From assembly GCA_002346645.1 (NCBI GenBank), contig DEAD01000015.1, positions 1 to 20,488 on the forward strand: a stretch of 20,488 bases of DNA, read 5' to 3'. Origin of the DNA: Dehalococcoidia bacterium UBA2991 (GTDB lineage Bacteria > Chloroflexota > Dehalococcoidia > Tepidiformales > Tepidiformaceae). A model generated the notes under the pieces. The model did no database searches, was not told the origin of the DNA, and saw only the letters and a program-made list of their open reading frames with translations. The position numbers and the translations under genes were made by a program. Numbering within the stretch: the stretch's first letter is position 1; each line of letters begins with the position of its first letter. Below, one piece after another: positions 7,017-14,741 of the stretch.

Positions 7017-7697
7017 TTACGTTCCTTCTCCTTTGCGCTGTTGCTCTAACCAGTCCTGCACAAATGGGTTGTGATCCCGTTCGAAAGCGACAGTGGTCTC
7101 CTTCATATGTCCCGGTAGGACGACAGTATCTTCCGGCAGTGTCAATAATTTGGTGGTAATGCTTCGCATTTCTTCTTCGAAGTTGCCTCCCGGCAAATCA
7201 GTTCGTCCGATTGATCCTTGGAAGAGCGTGTCACCGCTGAAGAGGAGGCCCTCTGTGTAGTAACTCACGCTTCCTGGGGTGTGGCCTGGCGTGGCGATTG
7301 TTTTCAGCTTTAGGCCTGCTACTTCGACATCGTCCCCACCGACTACGAAGTCGTTTGGGTCTGGGGGCGCTTGGCTTTCCTCTATTCCGAAACGTTCTGC
7401 TGCCCCCCGCCATCCATTCTGTAGAAGGTCGAGGTCGTTCTCATGTAACAGAAAATCCGCTCCTGTTGCGGCTTGTACGCCCTGAACCCCCAGAATGTGG
7501 TCGATATGGGCGTGGGAGTTTGCGATCACCTTGATTGTTACCCCCATGTCCTTGGCCAGAGCCAGAACCTCGTCCGGCTCGTCTCCCGGGTCAATGCAAA
7601 TTGCTTCACCCGTACGCCGATTTCCTACCACCCAGCAGTTCTCTGCGAAGACCCCTACCACGATGCCACGGACGATGGTCTCATTGATGACTTCCAT
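7017..7697 (-). CDS. MBL-fold metallohydrolase, glyoxalase II (YcbL/GloB)-like
   Basis: A 226-residue cytoplasmic metallo-beta-lactamase-fold hydrolase. The metal-binding residues are in place: SHAHIDH (61-67), GHTPGSVSYY (138-147), SGDTLFQGSIGRTDLPGG (154-171) and LPGH (194-197). The family tail TTVAFERDHNPF (201-212) is present. The GSIGRTDLPGG version is typical of YcbL-type enzymes, which hydrolyse S-lactoylglutathione-like thioesters. A persulfide dioxygenase (ETHE1) is less likely because its characteristic motifs differ. The physiological thiol in this organism is unknown. The ATG at 7697 has GAGGAAG about 9 nt upstream. glnA follows on the same strand (69 nt from the preferred glnA start) and the TauE/SafE permease is divergent, 53 nt away. 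Confidence 0.88.
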   Translation of the reverse strand: MEVINETIVRGIVVGVFAENCWVVGNRRTGEAICIDPGDEPDEVLALAKDMGVTIKVIANSHAHIDHILGVQGVQAATGADFLLHENDLDLLQNGWRGAAERFGIEESQAPPDPNDFVVGGDDVEVAGLKLKTIATPGHTPGSVSYYTEGLLFSGDTLFQGSIGRTDLPGGNFEEEMRSITTKLLTLPEDTVVLPGHMKETTVAFERDHNPFVQDWLEQQRKGEGT

Positions 7698-7750
7698 CCT
7701 TGGAGCTTCCTCGCCCGCTGCCGCTCCGTCAAATCTGCTTGGTCAGTGAT

Positions 7751-8479
7751 ATGAGCGCCTCTGACTTGGCTATCATCAGTCTTCTTTCTGCGATCGCCGC
7801 TCTTCCTCAGAATGTTGCCGGTTTCGGCTTTGCTCTAGTTCTGGCCCCCCTCCTTGTTCTCTTCCTGGATGCTGGGGATACCGTTGTCATCGTCAATATC
7901 CTGGCGATGCTCTCCTCTGCCGCTATCGTTTGGCGCCTTCGTCAGGAGATAGTTTGGCCCATTGCGGGAACCCTCTTCCTTTCCTCGTTGGCTGGAATGC
8001 CGTTGGGCCTACTCGTGCTCCTTTTTGCAGAAGGAAGAGTGCTCCAGGTACTTATTGCCGTTGCCGTTCTTAGTGGGACTTTTGCTCTCGCTAGGGGGCT
8101 CACAGTGGGTGGCGGGAATTTCATTGCCATAGCTGCTGGAATTGCTGGAGGTATTTTGCGCACCAGTACTAGTGCCGCTGGTCCACCAATCATCATGTAC
8201 TTACAAGCTCGCAACTTTCCGATCGATACTTTCCGAGCAACAGGATCCTTTTTCCTAATGTCTACGGGGGTTGTTGCCATTGTTTTATATGCTGCTACTA
8301 ACCGTCTCGATGCTGATGTGGGCCTTGCTGTCGTGGCCGCAGTTCCTGGTGTCGTTATCGGCACAATTGCTGGTGGGTGGCTTGCCGAATACGTCACCGA
8401 AATTTGGTTTCGGCGTGGCGTTACAGCCCTTCTCATTACGACTGCACTGACTGCGCTTGTCACTGCTATTCTTGGCTAG
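7751..8479 (+). CDS. TauE/SafE-family membrane permease
   Basis: A 242-residue integral membrane protein, hydrophobic almost throughout, with about eight segments (roughly 5-20, 26-42, 44-62, 69-92, 97-117, 123-145, 164-184, 188-212 and 222-241). The family's two internal half-repeats are recognisable by VAGFGFALVLAPLLVL (22-37) and GGILRTSTSAAGPPIIMYL (133-151). TauE/SafE proteins are thought to export sulfite or sulfonate-related anions, but most members are unassigned. The ATG at 7751 is preferred. A TTG at 7700 would add 17 residues overlapping the promoter region of the divergent gene and is not typical of the family. No clear Shine-Dalgarno is visible, only GGTCAGTG. It converges on ilvN. 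Confidence 0.88.
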   Translation: MSASDLAIISLLSAIAALPQNVAGFGFALVLAPLLVLFLDAGDTVVIVNILAMLSSAAIVWRLRQEIVWPIAGTLFLSSLAGMPLGLLVLLFAEGRVLQVLIAVAVLSGTFALARGLTVGGGNFIAIAAGIAGGILRTSTSAAGPPIIMYLQARNFPIDTFRATGSFFLMSTGVVAIVLYAATNRLDADVGLAVVAAVPGVVIGTIAGGWLAEYVTEIWFRRGVTALLITTALTALVTAILG

Positions 8480-8538
8480 GTGCGCCGTTAGCCGAGGGCG
8501 TGCACCGCCAAGGGGTAGTAAAGGGAGGTTTCCAAATC

Positions 8539-8558
8539 CGACTAGCTCCTGCTAGTCG
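8539..8558. terminator. Perfect hairpin between convergent genes (possible bidirectional terminator)
   Basis: CGACTAGC-TCCT-GCTAGTCG is a perfect 8-bp stem with a tetraloop. It lies 59 nt after the permease stop and includes the ilvN stop codon. Being symmetric it would form in transcripts from both sides. Neither side has a proper T-run, so it could instead be a 3' stabilising stem or a Rho-associated end. Confidence 0.5.
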
Positions 8559-9157
8559 CTGCTGAACGGCAGCTCCTTTGACTCAACCCTGCGACCTTGG
8601 CTTTGATGAACCCGGGCTATCGCCTCTGGTTCTGATTCGTGCACCGTTGTCGTTTTCGCCCCGCGCGTCATCGCGATGGTGCCTGTGCGGGAGAGCTCAC
8701 GCACTCCATAGGGCTGGCACATCGTGATGAGACCATTGATCTTGTCTTCGTCCCCTACCACTTGGAGGGTTAGGGAATTTGTTGCCATATCGACAACATC
8801 CGCCCGGAACACGCCAGCGATATCCAGTAGCTCATGCCGGTTCACGTTGTTGCATCGAACCTTCAGGAGTGCCAGTTCTCTCGTGATAGCGTCTTCGTGT
8901 GTTAGGTCGCTCACTTTAACCACATCGATAAGTTTGTAGAGCTGCTTTTCCACCTGTTCCACAGGTGCGCTCGCTCCGTCCACGATGATGGTCATGCGGC
9001 TCAGGCCCTCTACTTCAGTGGGTCCAACAGCTAACGACTCGATATTGAAACCCCGTCGCCGGAATAGTCCGGCTACCCGCTGCAGAACACCGGGCTTGTC
9101 CTCAACAATTGCGACGACAGTGTGCTGTGCTTGCCGTGTCCCGTTGCCAGTGGTCAT
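8552..9157 (-). CDS. ilvN: Acetolactate synthase small (regulatory) subunit
   Basis: The regulatory subunit that stimulates IlvB and confers valine feedback inhibition in branched-chain amino acid synthesis. The N-terminal ACT domain (about 13-85) has VVAIVEDKPGVLQRVAGLF (14-32) and RRGFNIESLAVGPTE (34-48). The C-terminal domain (about 90-168) has ELALLKVRCN (94-103) and ends GVRELSRTGTIAMTRG (151-166). About 33 further residues, to 201, are polar and make it longer than the usual 160-175. The start is the ATG at 9157, which overlaps the ilvB stop (ATGA) and has AGGAG 8 nt upstream. A longer in-frame reading to 9226 would overlap ilvB by 73 nt and is rejected. Confidence 0.95.
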   Translation of the reverse strand: MTTGNGTRQAQHTVVAIVEDKPGVLQRVAGLFRRRGFNIESLAVGPTEVEGLSRMTIIVDGASAPVEQVEKQLYKLIDVVKVSDLTHEDAITRELALLKVRCNNVNRHELLDIAGVFRADVVDMATNSLTLQVVGDEDKINGLITMCQPYGVRELSRTGTIAMTRGAKTTTVHESEPEAIARVHQSQGRRVESKELPFSSD

Positions 9158-10845
9158 CGGGCAAGCTCCTTCTCTGGCATCTCGATCGTTTCCGAGAGAG
9201 CTGCTCCTGCGGGAACCATTGGCCATACGTTCTCATCCTGGTCCACATGGAAGTCGATCAAGATGGGTCCGTCGTAGTTACGTGCCTCTTGAATGGCGGG
9301 AAGTACTTCTGCTTTCGTCTCGACTCGTAGCGCGCGTACGCCATAGGCGTCAGCGAGTTTGCAGAAGTCAGGCTGAGTCACCGCTACGGAAACGAAATTC
9401 TCGTCGTAAAACAGCTCCTGCCACTGGCGAACCATGCCTAGATAGCCATTGTTCATAATTGCGATCTTGAGGGGTAGCCGTTCGTCTACGCAGACGGCTA
9501 ACTCCTGCATCGTCATCTGGAATCCTGCGTCTCCGCAGATTGCCCAAATCTCTGAATGAGGAGTGCCCATCTGGGCCCCTATTGCAGCGGGCAGCTCGAA
9601 CCCCATCGTGCCTAGTCCTCCTGAGGAAACCAGCTTTCGAGGATTGTCATAGAAGTAGTGTTGTCCTGCCCACATTTGGTGCTGGCCAACGCCTGTCACC
9701 AGTGTTGCTGTGCCGTTCGTCTCCTCGTAGAGCGTTCGGATGATCTCCTGGGGGATGAGACGGCGGGTCTCCCGGATCTCCAGGCTAGGATGCTCCTCTT
9801 CGACCTTGTCGATCCATGCCAGCCAATCGGAGCGGTCACGCTGATCTAAGTGCTCTCTCAAATCTGGAAGCACCCGTTTCACGTCTCCTACCACAGGGAT
9901 GGCAGTTGGAAGGTTCTTCCCTATCTCCGCTGGGTCGATATCGATGTGTATGATCGTGGCAGTGGGATTGAAGTCTTTGAAGCGTCCCATCGCACGGTCG
10001 TCAAAACGCATCCCGATTCCAACCACTACATCTGCTTCGTCTGCTGCCATATTTGCGTGGTACATGCCGTGCATGCCCAGCCAGCCATAACTCAGCGAGT
10101 TTGTTTCGGGGAAGCCTCCTATTCCGAGGAAAGTCGTGATAACCGGAATTTGGGCTTTCTGTGCAAGCTCTAGAAGTTCATTCGAGGCATCGCCCCAAAT
10201 AATCCCGTGTCCTGAGATGATGATAGGGCGCTCAGCTTTATTGATTGCCTCTGCAGCCCGCCTGATCATCCCCGAATGGCCCTTCGTCGTCGGTCGGTAG
10301 CCTCGTAAGTTGATCTCTGTAGGCCAATCGAACTCGGTTTCCTCCTGGAAAACGTCTTTGGGAATGTCGATATGAACTGGTCCTGGACGGCCTGTACGTG
10401 CGATGTGGAATGCTTCACGCACGGTCATGGCGATGTCTTCCGCGCGCATCACAAGGTAGTTGTGCTTCGTGATTGGCTGTGTGATCCCAGTGATATCCGC
10501 TTCCTGGAAACCGTCCTTCCCAAGGAGTGTCCGCGCCACGTTTCCTGTAATCGCAACTACTGGAGTGGAATCCAGAAACGAAGTCGCGATTCCGGTTACT
10601 AGATTTGTTGCACCTGGGCCGCTGGTTGCCAGACAAACCCCCACTTCGCCGGAAGCCCGCGCATAGCCGTCGGCCATGTGTGCTGCTCCCTGCTCGTGTC
10701 GAGTAAGCACATGCTGAATCGCAGGAAACTGAGGTAATGTGTCGTACAGCGGCAGGACTACCCCTCCGGGGTAGCCGAAGAGAGTCGAAACACCCTCCCG
10801 CTGAAGACATTCCAGCAGGATCTGGGATCCCGTCATTCGAACCAT
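9154..10845 (-). CDS. ilvB: Acetolactate synthase large (catalytic) subunit
   Basis: A thiamine diphosphate enzyme that condenses two pyruvates, or pyruvate and 2-oxobutyrate: the first common step to valine, leucine and isoleucine. It has 563 residues from the chosen start. The N-terminal pyrimidine domain has FGYPGGVVLPLYD (23-35), the catalytic glutamate E51 in RHEQGAAHMADGYAR, and SGPGATNLVTG (75-85). A central FAD-type domain follows (about 195-330). The C-terminal diphosphate-binding domain has ICGDAGFQMTMQELAV (436-451) through IMNNGYLGMVRQWQELFY (463-480), typical of acetohydroxyacid synthase. ATG 10845 is chosen because AAGGA lies 7 nt upstream and the family starts close to RMTG. 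ilvC does not follow in this window. Confidence 0.96.
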   Translation of the reverse strand: MVRMTGSQILLECLQREGVSTLFGYPGGVVLPLYDTLPQFPAIQHVLTRHEQGAAHMADGYARASGEVGVCLATSGPGATNLVTGIATSFLDSTPVVAITGNVARTLLGKDGFQEADITGITQPITKHNYLVMRAEDIAMTVREAFHIARTGRPGPVHIDIPKDVFQEETEFDWPTEINLRGYRPTTKGHSGMIRRAAEAINKAERPIIISGHGIIWGDASNELLELAQKAQIPVITTFLGIGGFPETNSLSYGWLGMHGMYHANMAADEADVVVGIGMRFDDRAMGRFKDFNPTATIIHIDIDPAEIGKNLPTAIPVVGDVKRVLPDLREHLDQRDRSDWLAWIDKVEEEHPSLEIRETRRLIPQEIIRTLYEETNGTATLVTGVGQHQMWAGQHYFYDNPRKLVSSGGLGTMGFELPAAIGAQMGTPHSEIWAICGDAGFQMTMQELAVCVDERLPLKIAIMNNGYLGMVRQWQELFYDENFVSVAVTQPDFCKLADAYGVRALRVETKAEVLPAIQEARNYDGPILIDFHVDQDENVWPMVPAGAALSETIEMPEKELAR

Positions 10846-11015
10846 GGTCAAGTCCTTCCAACGGCTCGGGTTGCCGATCTGTGCCCTGGTGGGGGCTGAT
10901 CGGTGCCTGCCACGCCATGCGGTCGTGGCGGCTTGGGGTTTGGTGGTGGCACCTAGCCCCAAGCATTTAAGCGAACGAAGGCGCAGCCGGTAAGCCGCGG
11001 TCCCTTCAATGAGCC
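10846..11015 (-). promoter_or_regulatory. Structured ilvB leader RNA (four hairpins)
   Basis: The 241 nt between the phosphohexomutase stop and ilvB hold no conserved gene but much RNA structure. Reading the minus strand 5' to 3', four stems are found. (a) 11007-10977: GAAGG/CCTTC outside CGCGGC/GCTGCG (one G-U) with a GAC bulge. (b) 10964-10931: GCTTGGGG/CCCCAAGC, 8 bp, a 3x3 internal loop, then GGTG-CCAC-CACC. (c) 10929-10909: GCCACG/CGTGGC with a 9-nt loop. (d) 10903-10874: CCGATC/GATCGG enclosing GCCC/GGGC. GGTGCC of stem b (10953-10948) is also complementary to GGCACC (10907-10902) between stems c and d, giving a mutually exclusive pairing. No U-run follows any stem. This fits a regulatory leader for branched-chain amino acid control; mechanism and ligand are unknown. 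Confidence 0.6.
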
Positions 11016-11021
11016 AATTTG

Positions 11022-11050
11022 AGTTTAGGTCAGATTGTTTCTTACGTGAA
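11022..11050 (-). promoter_or_regulatory. Possible ilvB promoter
   Basis: On the minus strand TTCACG (11050-11045) and TAAACT (11027-11022) are separated by exactly 17 bp. Each matches four of six positions of the sigma-70-type consensus. Transcription would start near 11015, just before the first leader hairpin. This would allow ilvBN to be expressed apart from the upstream genes. Confidence 0.4.
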
Positions 11051-11086
11051 GCACGGTTGGTTTGTTCGGGTGCTACCGGGGCAGAC

Positions 11087-12517
11087 TTATCTATTTAGAG
11101 CGTTACTTACTAGCCCCTGCCCGGCCTCCATTATTGGACCTACTTTGGATTCGTCCCGTAATTCTGTGTAAATCCGTAGCAGTGGCTCTGTGCCAGAGAG
11201 CCTAAAAAGTATCCAGCCTTCCGATAATAAAAAACGCCAGCCATCGGTCGTATCCAGGCCGGTAACAGGTATGCCGGCGAAGTCTTTAGGGGAAGTTGCG
11301 TCCAAGGCAGCTTTGACCGTTTCATTTGCCCCCTTTTGGAGGTCTAGATCCATGCGTTCGTAAAAGTGTGGCCCTGTTATTGCGAACACGTCCTCTAGCA
11401 ATTCGCTCAAACTCTTTCCGCTTAAGGCCATGGCGTCCAGTAGATAAAGGACTGAGAGGATGCCGTCTCTTTCGGGCAGGTGTCCGCGGAATCCGAACCC
11501 CCCGCTCTCTTCGCCTCCGATAAGGGCATCTTCTCTGATCATTGCTGGGCCGATGTGTTTGAACCCCACAGGAGTTTCGATACAGGGCACCCCGTGATGC
11601 TCCGATAGCAAACGAGCCATTGCTGTTGTTGTTACTGACTTCACCACTGCTCCCTTAAGACCCCTTGCCCCAAGCAGGTACTGAATCAGTAGTGCGAATG
11701 TTCGGAGTGAATCTATGTAGGTCCCGGTCTCGTCTATAACTCCGACCCGGTCGGCGTCTCCGTCGTTGGCGAAACCAGCGTTGAAGTGCCCATTTCTCAC
11801 AGTTTCAAGGAGCTCATCGAGGTTCGATGCGATTGGCTCCGGTGCTCGTAGATCGGGGAAGAGCGGGTTGTGCTCTGTGTGAATCTCCTCGATCTGAGTA
11901 TTGCCTCCCTCAAGTAGCTTTGTGAGAAGCCCTACACCCGTGCCATACATAGGATCGACAGCTATCCGCAATCCTGCCCCTCGGATGCGCTCGATATCGA
12001 CCTGTTGGCTCAGGTTCCTTAGATATCCGAGATTCGGGTTGAACCGTGTAATCATGTCAGAGTCAGGGGCTGCCAGCTTCGGTCTGGCGGGGTCTTCCAG
12101 GATGGCCGGCACACGTCGTTCAATATCGGAAACGATCTCCGGACTTGCGCTGCCTCCGTAAGGTGGTTTTATCTTGATGCCATTCCATCGGAATGGGTTG
12201 TGGCTGCTCGTTACGATTAGGCCTCCCCCGGCACCTTGTTCGACAATGCGGTAGCTAATCGCCGGTGTTGGTGAGGGACGGTCGGCTAATTGGACGTAGA
12301 AGCCGTTGCCCGCCAATACCCGGGCTGCGGCTAGTGCAAATTCGTCCGATTGAAACCGGGTGTCATATCCCACCACCAGCGGCTTCTCCTGTCCTTGCGT
12401 CTCTGTGAAGTGTTCGGCGACAGCTTGGGCACAGGCTCGAACGTTTTCGTAGGTGAAATCCTCCCCCATTACTGCTCGCCAGCCGTCGGTTCCAAATCGC
12501 ACTGGGTTTTGGTTCAT
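11087..12517 (-). CDS. Phosphoglucomutase/phosphomannomutase family protein
   Basis: An alpha-D-phosphohexomutase that interconverts hexose 6- and 1-phosphates, feeding sugar-nucleotide synthesis. It has 476 residues with all four family domains: the phosphoserine loop TSSHNP (103-108, catalytic S105), the Mg2+ loop NDGDADRVGVID (251-262), the sugar-selecting loop GGEESGG (334-340), and the phosphate-binding RLSGTEPLLRIYTE (439-452). GEESGG-type loops occur in both glucose and mannose enzymes, so specificity is open. ATG 12517 starts at MNQNPVRFGTDGWR, the usual N-terminus, with GAGGA about 10 nt upstream. It follows the nucleotidyltransferase by 7 nt, which suggests the two work in sequence. 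Confidence 0.92.
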   Translation of the reverse strand: MNQNPVRFGTDGWRAVMGEDFTYENVRACAQAVAEHFTETQGQEKPLVVGYDTRFQSDEFALAAARVLAGNGFYVQLADRPSPTPAISYRIVEQGAGGGLIVTSSHNPFRWNGIKIKPPYGGSASPEIVSDIERRVPAILEDPARPKLAAPDSDMITRFNPNLGYLRNLSQQVDIERIRGAGLRIAVDPMYGTGVGLLTKLLEGGNTQIEEIHTEHNPLFPDLRAPEPIASNLDELLETVRNGHFNAGFANDGDADRVGVIDETGTYIDSLRTFALLIQYLLGARGLKGAVVKSVTTTAMARLLSEHHGVPCIETPVGFKHIGPAMIREDALIGGEESGGFGFRGHLPERDGILSVLYLLDAMALSGKSLSELLEDVFAITGPHFYERMDLDLQKGANETVKAALDATSPKDFAGIPVTGLDTTDGWRFLLSEGWILFRLSGTEPLLRIYTELRDESKVGPIMEAGQGLVSNALNR

Positions 12518-12524
12518 ACGTGCA

Positions 12525-13529
12525 TCATCCTCGCTGCTCGCCTGGCTCGAGCAGTTCTCCTTGTTGGACCTGGGCACCTACTGTCACATTCGCCCCTTGC
12601 CCTATCACTGCTCCAGACACAACTGCTCCTGCTCCGATGGTCACCCCGTTGGCTAGGACAGAATCCTTTATGCGTGCACCTGCTTCCACCCTCACATCCT
12701 CCCACAGCACGGATCCTGTGACATGGGCCCCTTCTGCAACTGAGCTTCCAGCGCCGATCGCAGACCCTTCGATGTTGGCATCCTCCGCTACTTGTACTGC
12801 CCTACCAAGTAGTGGTGCCCCTGATCGTTTAACAAGAGATTGCGACAGTTCTAGATAGCGGGCTGGTGTCCCTAAATCCGCCCATAAGCCCTCGAAGCAG
12901 TACCCCAACACATTTTCCCGTCGTCCTACTAACGAGGGGAAAAGTGTTTCCTCAACCCGCACCGCCCCTGGAGGAATCTCCTGTACGAGACTTGGATCAA
13001 AAAGCCAAACGCCAGCGTTGACGAGGTCACTAGCGGCTGTTCCAGGAGGGGGCTTTTCTACGAAGCCAGTTATCTGTGAGTTGCTATCTACAATTGCCAC
13101 CCCGAAAGGGGATGGGTCGATTACTGGGCAGAGGGCAAGTGTTAGCCGGGCGTTTGTGCGGTGGTGGGCAGCTAGCGCAGCCTGGAGATCAAAGTCCACA
13201 TAGATGTCCCCGTTTAGGACGAGGAAAGGCCCTTCTGGTTTTGCTGTTCGGACCGCGTTTCTGATCGCCCCTCCTGACTCCAGCCGCTCATGTTCAACTA
13301 CATGCGTGATCGTAATGCTCCCCCAGCTTCCTTCCGGGTAACCTCGTACCAGATCCTCTTGGCTCTGTCCCATCGCGAGGATGGCGCGTTCGATCCCAAA
13401 GCTAGAAAGCCAGGACAGAAGGTGATCGAGCGCAGGCCGGTTTGCGATTGGGATTAGGCTTTTATGGCGTGTCAGAGTCAGGGGCCGTAGCCGAGCCCCT
13501 TGCCCTCCGACGAGGATGATGGCGTCCAT
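12525..13529 (-). CDS. Sugar-1-phosphate nucleotidyltransferase with left-handed beta-helix tail
   Basis: A 334-residue enzyme that makes an NDP-sugar from a sugar-1-phosphate and NTP. The N-terminal Rossmann-like domain carries the signature ILVGGQGARLRPLT (5-18) followed by KSLIPIANRP (23-32), in which the usual KP is KS. It also has LNGDIYVDFD (105-114), with the metal-binding Asp, and VEKPPP (157-162). The C-terminal part (about 245-322) is a left-handed beta-helix of hexapeptide-like repeats (IEGSAIGAGSSVAEGAHVTG and following), as in GDP-mannose and glucose-1-phosphate pyrophosphorylases. Substrate is not certain; GDP-mannose pyrophosphorylase-like is the best guess. It begins at ATG 13529, 12 nt after metK. 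AGGAGG at the metK end is 15 nt away, so the ribosome binding site is not ideal. Confidence 0.88.
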   Translation of the reverse strand: MDAIILVGGQGARLRPLTLTRHKSLIPIANRPALDHLLSWLSSFGIERAILAMGQSQEDLVRGYPEGSWGSITITHVVEHERLESGGAIRNAVRTAKPEGPFLVLNGDIYVDFDLQAALAAHHRTNARLTLALCPVIDPSPFGVAIVDSNSQITGFVEKPPPGTAASDLVNAGVWLFDPSLVQEIPPGAVRVEETLFPSLVGRRENVLGYCFEGLWADLGTPARYLELSQSLVKRSGAPLLGRAVQVAEDANIEGSAIGAGSSVAEGAHVTGSVLWEDVRVEAGARIKDSVLANGVTIGAGAVVSGAVIGQGANVTVGAQVQQGELLEPGEQRG

Positions 13530-13541
13530 GCCTTTGGAACG

Positions 13542-14741
13542 TTACCTCCTGCGTTCTGCTGTTGCTGCTAGGTCGGCTGCAAGCCCAGTGTTTTCCCAGG
13601 GCAAATCCAGATCGGTGCGTCCGAAATGTCCGTAGGCTGCTGTTGAGCGAAAAATTGGGCGACGGAGGTGGAGGTCGCGGATGATCGCACCTGGCCGAAG
13701 GTCGAAGTGTTTTCGGATCGCTTCCAGGATTGCTTCCTCTGGAACTCTACTAGTGCCGAAGGTTTCTACGTTGATGGAGGTGGGCTGTGCCACCCCAATT
13801 GCGTATGACAGAGTCAATTCGCAACGCCTTGCAAGCCCTGCGGCAACTATGGTTTTCGCGACCCATCGTGCTGCATAAGCTCCCGAGCGGTCTACCTTTG
13901 TTGGATCTTTACCGCTAAATGCCCCGCCCCCATGTCGTGCTACGCCGCCGTAGGTGTCCACTATGATCTTTCGCCCCGTTAGTCCTGCGTCACCCTGCGG
14001 TCCTCCGACTACAAAGCGCCCCGAAGGATTCACATAGATCTTTGTGTTTGCGTCCACCAGGCTAGGGTCGACTGTCGCATCGATGATTTGTTTGCGAACC
14101 TCCGTTTCGATCACTTCGTGGCCGACATTGGGCGCGTGCTGTGTGGAAATTATGATTGACTCTGCTCGGCGGGCCTGCCAGTCGTCGCTGTATTCAATAG
14201 TTACCTGGGACTTCCCGTCTGGCCGAAGCCAGACAAGCTCTCCGCTCTTCCGTGCAGCCGCTAGGCGACCTGCCAAGCGGTGGGCTAGGGAGATGGTTAG
14301 CGGCATTAGTTCGGGGGTCTCGTCGCAGGCGAAGCCGATCATCATGCCTTGGTCACCTGCGCCGGTCTCAAGGTCTGCGTTCGAGTTCGTTCCTTGTCGT
14401 GACTCCCACGAGCGGTCGACTCCTGCAGCGATATCTGGCGACTGTTCATCGATTGCGGTCATTACCTCGCAAGTTTCCCAGTCGAATCCAATGTCACGGG
14501 AGGTGTAACCAATATCTCGGATCGTTTCACGAACGATGGACGAAATATCTACGTCTGCGTTGGTTGTGATTTCCCCCATGACTAGCACGAGTCCTGTCGT
14601 GATGGCTGCTTCACAAGCAACGCGGGCCATCGGATCTAATGCAAGAATCTCGTCGAGGATCGCATCTGAAATTTGGTCGCAAATCTTATCTGGGTGACCT
14701 TCTGTCACGGATTCAGAGGTCACCAGCCGTGAGGGACTCAA
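13542..14741 (-). CDS. metK: S-adenosylmethionine synthetase
   Basis: Makes S-adenosylmethionine from methionine and ATP; a cytoplasmic tetramer and the source of the methyl group for the cycle encoded next to it. It has 399 residues, close to the usual length of about 385-400. Key motifs are TEGHPDKICDQISDA (13-27), both family signatures GAGDQGMMIGF (127-137) and GGGAFSGKD (271-279), and the DRSGAYAARWVAK segment (284-296). The start is a TTG (14739-14741) that overlaps the ahcY stop in TTGA. GGGAG lies 8 nt upstream, and the N-terminus MSPSRLVTSESVTEGHPDK aligns with the family, so this unusual start is well supported. Confidence 0.97.
   Translation of the reverse strand: MSPSRLVTSESVTEGHPDKICDQISDAILDEILALDPMARVACEAAITTGLVLVMGEITTNADVDISSIVRETIRDIGYTSRDIGFDWETCEVMTAIDEQSPDIAAGVDRSWESRQGTNSNADLETGAGDQGMMIGFACDETPELMPLTISLAHRLAGRLAAARKSGELVWLRPDGKSQVTIEYSDDWQARRAESIIISTQHAPNVGHEVIETEVRKQIIDATVDPSLVDANTKIYVNPSGRFVVGGPQGDAGLTGRKIIVDTYGGVARHGGGAFSGKDPTKVDRSGAYAARWVAKTIVAAGLARRCELTLSYAIGVAQPTSINVETFGTSRVPEEAILEAIRKHFDLRPGAIIRDLHLRRPIFRSTAAYGHFGRTDLDLPWENTGLAADLAATAERRR

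Noticed and set aside
9158..9226. Extended ilvN start
   Set aside because: It would overlap ilvB by 73 nt and add non-conserved residues. ATG 9157 has AGGAG and the ATGA overlap.
10846..10966. Upstream open frames (ATG 10966; in-frame TTG 10962) as a leader peptide or an N-terminal extension of IlvB
   Set aside because: Neither has a Shine-Dalgarno, the ATG frame is not rich in Ile, Val or Leu codons, and IlvB has a good start with AAGGA at 10845. The stem-rich sequence reads better as RNA structure.
10995..11006. T-box-like sequence AAGGGACCGCGG (minus strand) in the ilvB leader
   Set aside because: It resembles the flanks of the T-box core but lacks the UGGN bulge needed to pair with the tRNA end. 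No specifier stem or terminator was found, and the bases fit into a different hairpin.
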